From NCBI RefSeq assembly GCF_001577835.2, contig NC_029520.1, positions 47,218,381-47,282,380 on the forward strand: a DNA stretch of 64,000 bases, read 5' to 3'. Source of the stretch: Coturnix japonica (lineage: Eukaryota > Chordata > Aves > Galliformes > Phasianidae). The position numbers and the translations under genes are program-made. Below the pieces are notes generated by a model. The model was not told the DNA's origin and made no database searches. It was given only the letters and a program-made list of their open reading frames with translations. This document shows, piece by piece, positions 1-8,942 of the stretch (position 1 is its first letter; each line of letters begins with the position of its first letter).

Positions 1-831
1 TTATGTTTTAGCCACGGGAAAGCAAGTTAGAGAATATATCAGAAGTACGAATTTCTGCTCAGTTTTTTCCTGTTGTCGGTGCTCCTTCTTATGACTCAGT
101 TTCTGGAATGCCAGAGCAGCCAGCAGGCAGCCTGTTCTTCCTGTTTGCTTGTCCTTTCTTTACAACACATCTGACTCAGTTCTCCATCATCTGAAGCAGG
201 AGTGCTGCTGCTCCTTCTGCTGACAACCCACGCCTTTTTTCCCCTCCCCACTTCACCCAGGTGGTGTCCACTTTTTACATTAAACTATATTTGCTTCAGA
301 AGCTGACTTCTTTCCTGGGGTTGTGTTAATGGCAATTAGTACCGCTTAGCTTACCCTTAAGACAGCTGGTATGGTCTCTGTTTTGTAGCACATCTGTGTC
401 CAGAACAGGAACCAGCAAGTTAAATAGTAGCAAGCTGCAGCAGTGAAGTATGACTGAGATGGAGGAGAAAGGTCTGAGGGACGGGTTATGCAAAGTAGAA
501 AATTAATAGGGCTGAACTCTGTACCCACATGTTACAGAATAGATAGATGAGTATGAACTGTGGGCATGTAACAAACTCTGACATCTGCTTCTAATGCACT
601 CCTTCTCTGAGAAGCCTCAACATACAGTTATGTTGGCTGTTTCCATTAATTACCCTGCAGATTCATTAGTGCATTGGGTTGATGCTTTGAACAAGTGTGG
701 AAACAGCTTTAAGATAGACTGAGTTTTAAAGCAAGGTAGGCTAATACACAACTGTACATACAGAAAGCATGACATATGTCTACAGGAAACTTGGCATTTT
801 ATCTAACCTTACCTTGTGTTTTCTTTCCTAG
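1..831 (+). other. CLBA1 intronic or upstream sequence
   Basis: No coding exon could be supported here. The stretch ends in a good polypyrimidine tract and AG acceptor (AG at 830-831) that opens the first visible CLBA1 exon. That exon begins in the third position of a codon, so at least one earlier coding exon must lie further 5', most likely outside the window. Short open frames here have no recognisable content. The region is best read as the last part of a CLBA1 intron. Confidence 0.6.
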
Positions 832-961
832 CATCGATTCTGGAAACATATGGAGAACTCTTAGAGACGTAGATAATACCCCCAGATTAAGACATCCCTG
901 GAGTAAATCTCATTGCCAAGAAAACCTCCTGAGTGTTCTTGGAATAGACACAAATCGAACG
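832..961 (+). CDS. CLBA1: CLBA1 exon encoding the clathrin-binding box region (internal exon)
   Basis: The exon runs from a TTTCCTAG acceptor to an ACG|GTAATT donor and is open throughout (about 43 residues, phase 2 in, phase 0 out). The peptide contains IWRTLRDVDNTP and PWSKSHCQENLLSVLGID. This is the signature of the aftiphilin-type clathrin-binding domain; from memory, human aftiphilin has LWHALQCIDNT and RWSKSHCNTLLLSSLNID at the same place. CLBA1 is the small aftiphilin relative next to CDCA4 in mammals. By family inference it binds clathrin and takes part in AP-1 vesicle trafficking at the trans-Golgi/endosome. The N-terminal exons lie outside the window. Aftiphilin itself is an alternative, but the gene order (CDCA4 and GPR132 follow) favours CLBA1. 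Confidence 0.82.
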
Positions 962-2038
962 GTAATTGAGCAAAGGTCTGCCAGTTTGCCAGTGTCAGCC
1001 TTTGGTTGCAGGTTGGATTTTATGTAAGCTATACATGCAGACACAAGAGGAACGAGATCTAAATGAGCCAGAAGTTTCTTTAAAGAGAGCCTTCTCAAAT
1101 GATGGCCTCATGTTTTCTCATCATCGTGTGTCAGTAAGGTTGATATTGTGTAGGGATTACATTTTGATCATCTTCACACTGAGCTCTTAGTTATGTAGCA
1201 CCCTGTTGCATTGGTATGTTCAGCTTCAGGTACGAAGGTAGAAATAGCTTTCAGATGTGGGTGTAGTGAATGGTTTTCTTTCTTTCCTCAGACCATGAAA
1301 AAGATGTCAGTCTTTAATATCGCTCTGTTAAGTGAAAATTGGATTTGATTCGGTGAGGCTGCTAAAGAAATCACTGGGTGTTTTCATTGCATATGAACTG
1401 GAAGTGTGTTTCACTTCCCTTTTCCTCAAAAGATTCCATCTGTTTTCGCAAGACTTGAGAGGAATATGTTTTAAAATGAAACGAGAACAAACTATCAATA
1501 TTGAAAATCTCAAATTTAAATCTCAACTTTAATCTCTTGTTTCGAGCAGATAAAGGCATGTGGGGGGGAGGGGGGTAGCGTAGTGCTCAACCTGGTCATT
1601 TAGATGGCATGAATCAGTTGTTTGTGCTTCTCAGAGTAGCTATTCCAGTTGATGATTTCATTGCCATGATGTGCTGCTGTGTGCAATTCTGAATTGCAGG
1701 AGCTGTCATTTAACAGGAGGAAATGGGAGACATTTCTCCAACACCGTAACTTCCCCTTCAGTCCTTTCCATGCCCATCGAGATGCTTTCATTGCGTTGCT
1801 TTTAAAACAATGCTGATTTCTCAGATGTTTTCTAGTTTTTACATTTTAAGTAAGTCGTGATTTGGTTCACGTGTCTGGGGCTCTTTTTGACAGAGAACTG
1901 TTTTGGTACCTGGGGAACATGAGAAAATACAGCTTTGGGAAGTAGAGTTTGGTGTTCGTTGTTATTTGAGAGGGAACTTCTCTTTAGGTTAAGCTCAGAT
2001 TGTCATTAGTAAAGCAAATGTAAATTTTGTTTTCTTAG
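962..2038 (+). other. CLBA1: CLBA1 intron
   Basis: Intron of about 1.08 kb between a GTAATT donor (962) and a TTTTCTTAG acceptor (AG at 2037-2038). It contains a G-rich run near 1561-1575. The small open frames here read straight out of the exon or are antisense and carry no recognisable domain. Confidence 0.75.
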
Positions 2039-2152
2039 GACTTTCCAGAGAGCCAGGATGAGGTTACTGAGGAATCAAATGCTAAAGAAAACGAGGACTT
2101 CAGATTTGATGGATTCAGTATTAATAACTGCAAAGCACTGATCCAGACCAAG
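2039..2152 (+). CDS. CLBA1: CLBA1 internal exon (acidic linker)
   Basis: This is a 114-nt, phase 0/0 exon flanked by TTTTCTTAG and AAG|GTAAGA, a near-consensus donor. It encodes 38 residues that begin DFPESQDEVTEES and end with FSINNCKALIQTK. The first half is strongly acidic, and the second half leads into either of two possible C-termini. Because both exon edges are phase 0, the exon could also be skipped without shifting the frame. Recognition rests on the splice sites, open phase and position between the clathrin-box exon and the terminal exon, not on a remembered domain. Confidence 0.75.
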
Positions 2153-2972
2153 GTAAGAACCTCTCTAAGCATAAGTACTTGAGGGAAGCGTACAGCATAT
2201 TTCATATGTTCATCTGTGCAGCAGTCAGCTGTTAGAGCATATGTGCTGGCTTAACAACTTGGTCCTGATAGGACTGTATGTATGTATGGTTGTATTTTAC
2301 CCATTGAAACCCGTTTGAGAGCTTCAGAGAATGTAAAACAAAACATTCCAAATGCAAAGCAATATAGTATAGAGGATGCTGAAATGTGAGGTTATTTGCT
2401 ATGCAACCCAGTCTGCTGGTCAGACTGTTTACTGGATGGGAGGGAGTAACAATACCTAAGATACTGTCTGGGTTTATATCAGAAGATGACAGAAAACTAG
2501 TGTATTAAAGGACTGACATGATGAACACAGAGAGATGCCTGAGACTCACTCCTATGGTACATTGTAAGGGGGCACAAGAAGCACGGTTCAGTACTTAGGA
2601 GATGCCAAGTTGAAGGATTCAGAAAGGAAATCAAAGGAGACCTTTGAGTGTGTTCCCTCCTAATTCAGTTCTGCAGGGATGCGTGCTTGGAACTTTGTTA
2701 GATACAAAGGTAAAGTTTAGGAAAAGAAATGGTTCAAGGTGAGTTCAGGAGGAGTGAAAGTAGAAAGATGAATGATACAACATTAAGGCAAATAGACAAA
2801 TTATTCTGGAGTGGCTTCTGAAGGGAAAGAACAAACCTTGCTGCTGTGGGTGTTTCTTTTTTTCCTTCGTTCTGATTTTATGAAGTCTGTCTTAAAACCA
2901 GATTGAAATATGCCAAGTGATTAAGTTAATGTAGCATAGAAAACATTAACTTGCTTTTAATTTTTCACTCAG
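2153..2972 (+). other. CLBA1: CLBA1 intron
   Basis: Intron of about 820 nt from the GTAAGA donor to the TTTTTCACTCAG acceptor (AG at 2971-2972). Nothing else is recognisable in it. Confidence 0.72.
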
Positions 2973-3140
2973 CTTTCTGCATCGCCAGATTCCAGGCAGG
3001 ATCAGCTTTTCACCCAGAACCTCTTTCTGAAAACCTCATCATCAAATGGGAACATGCGACATATAACGATCCCAAGGAAGAAGCACGTTTTCAGTACATC
3101 CAACCTAAACATGAGATTTTTCAGCAGTGATGTTTGTTGA
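2973..3140 (+). CDS. CLBA1: CLBA1 terminal coding exon (predicted canonical C-terminus)
   Basis: The exon opens after a good acceptor in phase 0 and reads 55 codons to a TGA at 3138-3140. The peptide starts LSASPDSRQDQLF and ends NMRFFSSDVC. It is basic and Ser/Thr-rich in its second half (IPRKKHVFSTSN). The phase fits exactly to the exon ending at 2152. An AATAAA about 560 nt after the stop provides a 3' end. I take this as the main terminal exon; exon-like blocks further downstream could provide another C-terminus. Confidence is limited because I cannot align it to a database entry. Confidence 0.68.
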   Translation, partial: LSASPDSRQDQLFTQNLFLKTSSSNGNMRHITIPRKKHVFSTSNLNMRFFSSDVC

Positions 3141-3725
3141 GCCAAATGCACTTCTTGTTTTCCTTCTTTTTGAACTGAATGCATTTTCTTGCTGGCTTAG
3201 AACTGGTGACTGCAGGTGTTGGTTAGGAAAGTGACTGTTACTGTATAGGAGGTACCCAAAGCCACATTGATAGAAGGAATTTATCCCATCTATTAGTGAA
3301 GTCAAAGAGTGTAATTCTATCCTGTGAGGTTTTGCTGCTGATTCATCTTTCTTACAGTAAATCCAGCTGCAATCACACTTTGAAGACCTTTTGATAGGCT
3401 GCTCTTTGGAACTTTTCAGGCCTTAAAAAGCCTCTGATGAAAAGCCTGGTTTCCCTGCTAAAACCTGAACACAGCTCAAGTGTGTGGTGAAGTGACACCA
3501 TCTCTTCCATTTGGTCCAATCTGAGTCAGCTGAGATCTGCTGCTTAGCATGATGAAATGAGCCTTCTGCAACCTGTGGCTTTCATTGGGGTTTAAGAAGG
3601 TAGAGCTGCTGTGTGTGAGAACCTGCTGTGATAATACAGGTAGAGTCAATGGCGTGATCAGAATCAGAATGTTTTGTCCTGGCATTGGTTTCTTACTGAA
3701 ATAAAAAGCATCTCTATAGCTGATT
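3141..3725 (+). other. CLBA1: CLBA1 3'UTR with poly(A) signal AATAAA at 3700-3705
   Basis: Noncoding sequence follows the TGA at 3138-3140. A canonical AATAAA at 3700-3705 followed by TG/T-rich sequence makes polyadenylation near 3720 likely. No open frame on either strand has recognisable content. Confidence 0.55.
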
Positions 3726-4726
3726 GTGTCAGGATCTCTTGGATTAATTCAGCTACCAAACACATACCATACATAGTCCTGCTTGCCACAGCCTAACAGC
3801 AGGACTTGTACTGCACAGTGCTGCAAACTACAGCCCTAAACCTGTTAAAGCTTACTGTCCCTGTCATTCTCAATATGGGAACTTTGCACAACTTCTTTTA
3901 AAAAACAAAACGTTAACTCATTCAAGCGCATCCTAAAGAAAATGCTGAAGCACCGCAATGTGGAGCAAACTCTGATATTCCTGATATATAAATTGCCAGT
4001 TTGAGAATGGGATTCAATTCAATTCAGCACCAAGTCTGCAGAGTCCCGGCTGCCTCCATGAGAACTGAGACACAATCTATTTGGGGGATACTCACACAGA
4101 AAGGGAGACAGGCCTCTCCAAACTCGTCGGTAGATCATTTTCAGCTGTAGACCAGCTTTGCCTTCTATTCTTATCTTTGGAAACAAGGGGTGACGGGAAA
4201 CCCTACGATGCGTTTTGCACAAATGCTCACTGTTCATTTCCTTTTGTCATTTCCTTGTTGCCTTCCTGGGCGTGAAGCCAAGCTCACTAACAATTGCCAC
4301 TCACCAAGAGCTGAAATACACAACTGTCTGAAGGAGGAGCAGGTGTTTGCTGTGTGAAAACGGTACAGGGAGGAAAAGCTTCGCAACTTAGAGTATTTGA
4401 AGCTATGAATGTCATCGCCTCCAATCTTACTTCTGTGCTCCCAACCGTGAGATACTCCAGCTTTGATGAACTGAACTTGTCGCTGTACTCTGTGTTTGTC
4501 GAAGGTAAATACCACAGAGCTCATGGTTTTGAGAAGATGGAAAACTAAAGCAAGGTGAGAGTTTTACACCGCAGAGCTGGACAGAAATGCATTTTTCTTC
4601 CTGTTTGAAACTAGAGGGAAAAGATATCCATAGAACTCACAGAACTCATGCGTAGGTTAACTGCTTGTGTGTACTTCCCTCTTGTGTGAGCTGGAAATTA
4701 CCCTTGTTACATCTCCCTGTACACAG
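3726..4726 (+). other. Spacer, or intron of the longer CLBA1 isoform
   Basis: About 1 kb with no recognised gene. If the exon-like blocks at 4727 and 4983 are used, this is part of a ~2.6 kb intron (2153-4726) of the longer CLBA1 transcript. It ends in a pyrimidine-containing acceptor ATCTCCCTGTACACAG. Confidence 0.45.
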
Positions 4727-4839
4727 AATATTGATCCAAACAGAGCACTGAGTATTGCCTACACCCCCCCTGCCAGCCATGCTATACCAGCACTGCGCAT
4801 CATGCTGAAGCCAGATCCTTCAGAGTGGCTAAAGCTGAG
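4727..4839 (+). CDS. CLBA1: Candidate alternative CLBA1 exon
   Basis: A 113-nt block lies between an acceptor (AG at 4725-4726) and a CTGAG|GTAAGC donor. Read in phase 0, the phase delivered by the exons ending at 961 and 2152, it is open throughout. It encodes about 37 residues beginning NIDPNRALSIAYTPP and containing IMLKPDPSEWLKL. The MLxP....LK pattern loosely recalls the aftiphilin segment just after its clathrin box (GMLEPTKEPLKPL, from memory). It leaves in phase 2, which matches the next block. It could be a chance open stretch between splice-like sites, so this is a prediction. Confidence 0.5.
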
Positions 4840-4982
4840 GTAAGCAAATAGAGAAACCTCACACTAAAGTCTCAGCATGATCCAATTCCTTCATTGCCTT
4901 AATATGCTGCATCTTCACGAAGGCAGCTTTGCTATTAGTGAGTTTCAGGACTCACCATGTGAGTGGGTCTATGCTGCTGCAG
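4840..4982 (+). other. Candidate short intron of the alternative CLBA1 isoform
   Basis: A 143-nt segment from a GTAAGC donor to a TATGCTGCTGCAG acceptor (AG at 4981-4982). Other AGs upstream (4937-4938 and 4947-4948) would give different frames ending after about 28 or 54 residues, so the exact acceptor is uncertain. Confidence 0.4.
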
Positions 4983-5208
4983 TGCCCTCGGAGCCCAAAA
5001 GGACATCTCTGGGAAGTCAGCTCTAGACTCACATTGTTCAGGCTGTGCTCAGCCTCCTCCAGGGCAACAGGCAGGAGAAGTGCCTCACATATCAGCTGCA
5101 GTCATCATTAAGATGAGGGATCCCCACTCTTCAGCAGTTAACAGCAGGAAGAGAACAGAGAACTTTACACCTGAAGTCATCAGTGCGATCTGCAGTAGAT
5201 ACCTATAG
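4983..5208 (+). CDS. CLBA1: Candidate alternative CLBA1 terminal exon
   Basis: Entered in phase 2 from the block ending at 4839 (split codon AG|T), it reads about 75 codons to a TAG at 5206-5208. The end of the peptide, SRKRTENFTPEVISAICS, loosely resembles the C-terminal region of aftiphilin (KREEHLSEEAIKVIAG, from memory). That is the main reason for listing it. An AATAAA lies 138 nt after the stop (5346-5351), so a complete terminal exon is possible. Whether this or the exon at 2973-3140 is the main C-terminus needs transcript data. Confidence 0.48.
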
Positions 5209-5328
5209 ACAAAGGACACATCCTTGAAAGCAGAGGTATGAGTGAAGAGTGAATGGCAAGGTCACTTGTTTAGAAAAGAAATACTGAAGGCTTTGAAATA
5301 TAAATGGTTAAACTGCAAAACTGTGGCT

Positions 5329-5334
5329 TTTATT
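5329..5334 (-). terminator. Minus-strand poly(A) signal (candidate end of the SERTA-domain gene)
   Basis: TTTATT on the plus strand is AATAAA on the minus strand. It lies about 2.8 kb after the stop of the SERTA-domain gene (8100-8102). Transcription would end near 5310. Earlier sites could also be used. Confidence 0.4.
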
Positions 5335-5345
5335 TCCAAACATAC

Positions 5346-5351
5346 AATAAA
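5346..5351 (+). terminator. CLBA1: Plus-strand poly(A) signal AATAAA (candidate end of long CLBA1 transcript)
   Basis: A perfect AATAAA lies 138 nt downstream of the TAG at 5206-5208. It is only a few bases from a minus-strand signal at 5329-5334, so two transcripts would converge tail to tail here. Confidence 0.45.
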
Positions 5352-5427
5352 TAGGTCCACCACAACTAGCCTCTAACTTCATTTTACATGGAAGGATTTT
5401 AAAATTAGTTTGTGCATATTAAAAAAG

Positions 5428-5451
5428 AATAATAATAATAATAATAATAAT
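5428..5451. repeat. (AAT)n microsatellite
   Basis: Eight perfect AAT units in an A-rich context, inside the probable 3'UTR of the minus-strand SERTA-domain gene. Confidence 0.9.
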
Positions 5452-8099
5452 CAAACTTCCCTTTGCACATAATTCCATACATAACCCAACTGCATTACAT
5501 ACCAGCTTACGGTCTTGGCACTGTGATGCAAGCAATCAATTAGAAACAGAGCTTTGTGGCAAGTGATCAAACAGAAATCACATCTTGTACTGCTGATGAA
5601 ACGTAGCAACAATTTAATCTACGTCTGAAGTGTACAAAAATCTTGTAGCATGTAAATGCTGCAAAGCAAGCCTCCCTGTGGGGGCTGCAAGGTGAGCGGA
5701 TTTATTAACTGTTAGCTATTTGCTACATGATATAATTTTCATACCAAAATACCTTTACTGCATAGTAACATTCCGTATTTTCAAATGCAAGAAGAAATTA
5801 AATGCGGTTCTTTTCGTTTTATTCCTCATCACTGAATTTAAAGACATTTCTAACCATAACTCTGCTTCATCACAGTGCAGAAGGCCCTTAATATTTCAAG
5901 GATTTATTCAGGCATATCTTTAATACAAAAGTAGAGGCTGAGGAAAAGCCAGAGTAGTCTATACACAATGCACAATCTGTGTACATTCTGAAGCTGTACC
6001 TCTTCAAGAACTACTTATACACTCTTCAAACAAATCCCTTTATCCAGCAATTCAAAATACTTTAGATCAGAAGTTTTATATTAGAATCAATACATTATAT
6101 GCATATAAATACATTTATACCCTTCGGTTGCAGAACAACCCAGATGGCTGTGAGGATGTGACCTGAACTGGTTCTCCACTGGTCTGGGATACCAAACTGT
6201 ATTGGCAGCTCACTGTTAACCCGAACAGTCACAGTAAGAAATGGAGATCTCTGCACAAGGTAGGTGTGCTACAGCATCAGTTAAGACTAAGAAACAGAAG
6301 GTGACATCACGGCCCCTTCAGCAGGGCCAGGGCTCCAACTTTTGAGATGCAACACACGGGCAGCGTTTTCTTTCTCTGCATGTGCCCTGTTCGTTTAGAG
6401 TCCCAGCAGAACAAAACCAAAATGAAACAAAAAGAATAAAACCAAAGCAAAGCTTTTACCACTACAAATTTTCTTATGAGACAGGTGCTGCAGCTTTCAA
6501 GAGCAAAGTAAAAGTTCTATCGTTAAAAAAAAAAAACAACAAACAAAACTCCCCCCTCCCCCCCAAAAAAAAAACCCACTAGTGTGCAAGTGTGTACTTC
6601 AGAAGACAATAGCAAGGATCAATACAGACCTCAGTTCAAGCTGAAACACGGTAGCCAAACTGCCTTACAGAAAAATAGCTGCAAATCTCATCTTCAGTTA
6701 ACGAGTGCGCTTAGCGATACTTATATACACACCTGCCACACGCACACAAACCCCTTTCCCCCATCCTTCAGTACAATCTGCAGCATAAGAATCATTAGCA
6801 ACCGCCAGAACGCTTTGGAAGCACACAGGCAGCCCCTGAGCTCCCACAGCACCGTGTCATCGTGAGCGTCTCAGGAGCATTCAGAACAGCACTGGTGCAG
6901 CGAGAAGCGTTCTCAGCTTTGTCTCTCAAAGGATACAGCGACGCTGACTCCTCGAGGATCCTCCAAAGGTGCTACGAGTTTTAAGTTTGAAGCGTTTCTT
7001 TCTACAATGCCAGGTATATGAACGTGGATCTCTTTTAAATAATATTGCACATAAAAAAATCATCTTAAACTTTGTAGTGAAAGCAAGGTTGGAGGACAGT
7101 GTTTCCCAAAAGAGATTAAAAAGCTACCTGTACATATTAAGTTTTAATTCAAAGAACGCCAAGATTATTTCAAATCTAAGCACGTAATACTGACAGAAAA
7201 ATGTTAAATTGCACAATCTACATATAAATTACATTTGCAAATACTTAAAAAAAAGTTTTTCAACATTGAATACCCTTGATTTCACCGGTCAGCCGGGTCA
7301 CTGTCAGAGGATCAGCTTGATGAGTTAGAAGTACTTTCCCCCAGAAAAAAATACCCAATAGAAACAAAAGGATCTGCAGTCTTAGACGAAGCACTGGAAA
7401 GAGTTAAAGCATTTCAGCTCAGAGGTAGTGCTAAACACATCCAACTAGAAGTCCATTATATCTGAACTATGATGAAATAACGTAGTAAAATGTAGAAAGA
7501 CTATAAAATTTACAAAAATAAATAGTTCTGAATGCTTTAGAAAATGCAAGAGACTTTGTTGACAAGTGTCTTGATCTGCTTTTCCGACCAAAAGAAAGCA
7601 AAGCGTTGTCTCATTTTTAAAATATACCCATCTCTAGTCATGTGTCTGCATCCGTTCAATCCAACTACGCAACTTGACGTACGCTGATGCGGCATAGACT
7701 CTGATATTAAAAATAAAGTGGAGGCTTTGTAAAAGATCATCTCATATGAAATTTGTTTTGCATGTAAATTCTTCTGACAAATTAAAAATTGCACGTAAAA
7801 AAGTTTATTGAAAGAGGCATGAAGGGTGATAAGGGTATGTGCCTATTGTTCCACATGTACCCTGGAGGGAAAAAAGATGATTGCACAGTTCTGATAAATA
7901 AATATTTCTTAAAACAACAACAAAAAAAAGGACTGCCACCTCCCAGGTTTATGAGTTTTGGAATTATTTCGGACACCTCACTACGGACAAGTTGTTTTTA
8001 AGCTGTGTTTTAAATAATTCTTTACAATGTTTCCAGTGGCTTTTATCCTGAAACCAAATGAAAGCGGCAGTCAAAAAGTATCTTTGGGTAAAACAAATA

Positions 8100-8942
8100 T
8101 CAGGATCCAACCAGAATCTCCATGATGTGGTCCAACTCACTCAGATCTGTTCTACATATTTGAATGTTGTTTGCCGAAGAAGAATTACAAGTTGGAAAGG
8201 TCTTCAATGGTTCTTCTGTAGCAAGAGGTGTTGGTCTGGGCGACATCAGCGGGGGGCAACAGAAGTCTGAATCGTACATCGAAGTATCGATATCTTCAAA
8301 AATGTCATCTATTGCCAGATCCTTCAAGTAGCTGGTTGAATTGGAAATCTCAAAGGAACCAAACACGCATTCNNNNNNNNNNCTGTCGTCTTCTAGTTTT
8401 AGACTGGGATTTTCTGGAAACTTGGGCTGGTCGTCTCCAGTTGGAACCAGACAAGTAGGTGGGCTTATATCTTCTACAAAGTCCAAATCCTTCAGAATAG
8501 ATGAAATAGCAGACGACATATCATCATCTGAAACTATCAGCAGGCTATTTTCAATCGGGTCCTCTGCAGACCTCAAGTCACAACAGTTAGACTCTTGCTG
8601 ACTAATACCTGAAGGCAGCTGTAGGGAAATCCCAGATGACTCCAACCCTGTGTAATTGGGAGAACTAGGAGTAATGCCAGCGCAGACGGTAACTGCCTGC
8701 TGATTACTCTCCTGTCTCATTTCCTCTTGAATCTGCCGCACTGTGTTGGCTATGAGGACAGAGCGGTGCAAGTTCGGTTCCACCAGCATTTTGTAAGTCT
8801 GTAGCTTGGTGAGGCACATGTTAAGCACCAGTTGCCTCTTAACCGGATATGGCAGATTTCGACTGGAATCGAAGGCACTAGAGAGACCAGCCATGTTCTC
8901 CTCATAGTCACTCAGTTTGCGTTTTAGGCCTCTCCCCAACAT
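8100..8942 (-). CDS. SERTA domain-containing protein, CDCA4/SERTAD2-like
   Basis: The coding sequence is one exon of about 280 residues, from an ATG at 8942-8940 to a TGA at 8102-8100. The start lies four bases inside an exon whose acceptor (TTCTTCTCTTTCAG, AG at 8948-8947) precedes it, the same layout as in CDCA4. An N-terminal GLKRKL basic motif (residues 5-10) is followed by the SERTA domain (about 33-78) with LVEPNL.RSVLIANTVRQ and IQEEM, nearly identical to CDCA4. An acidic C-terminal region (about 196-225) contains FEISNSTSYLKDL and DIDTSMYD, and the protein ends ELDHIMEILVGS; both are close to SERTAD2. The family regulates E2F/DP1 and cyclin-CDK-dependent transcription through a C-terminal PHD/bromodomain-binding acidic segment. 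Ten Ns interrupt codons ~187-190, so the exact length is uncertain. It is not SERTAD2 proper, whose SERTA sequence differs. Confidence 0.9.
   Translation of the reverse strand: MLGRGLKRKLSDYEENMAGLSSAFDSSRNLPYPVKRQLVLNMCLTKLQTYKMLVEPNLHRSVLIANTVRQIQEEMRQESNQQAVTVCAGITPSSPNYTGLESSGISLQLPSGISQQESNCCDLRSAEDPIENSLLIVSDDDMSSAISSILKDLDFVEDISPPTCLVPTGDDQPKFPENPSLKLEDDXXXXECVFGSFEISNSTSYLKDLAIDDIFEDIDTSMYDSDFCCPPLMSPRPTPLATEEPLKTFPTCNSSSANNIQICRTDLSELDHIMEILVGS
8373..8382. other. Assembly gap (10 N) inside the coding exon
   Basis: Ten consecutive Ns. The frame continues on both sides if the gap is taken as 10 nt, but a round run of 10 Ns is often a placeholder, so the missing length is not known. 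Confidence 0.98.

Larger units (their letters stand above)
5310..8099 (-). other. Probable long 3'UTR of the SERTA-domain gene, with AU-rich elements
   Basis: This is a gene-free, AT-rich stretch downstream of the minus-strand stop at 8100. Read on the minus strand it has many ATTTA pentamers, including an overlapping ATTTATTTA at 7895-7903. Such AREs are usual in unstable cell-cycle mRNAs, and the SERTAD2/CDCA4 family is known for long 3'UTRs. It contains an (AAT)n microsatellite (5428-5451) and A/C-rich runs (6525-6578). The true 3' end is an inference. Confidence 0.5.
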
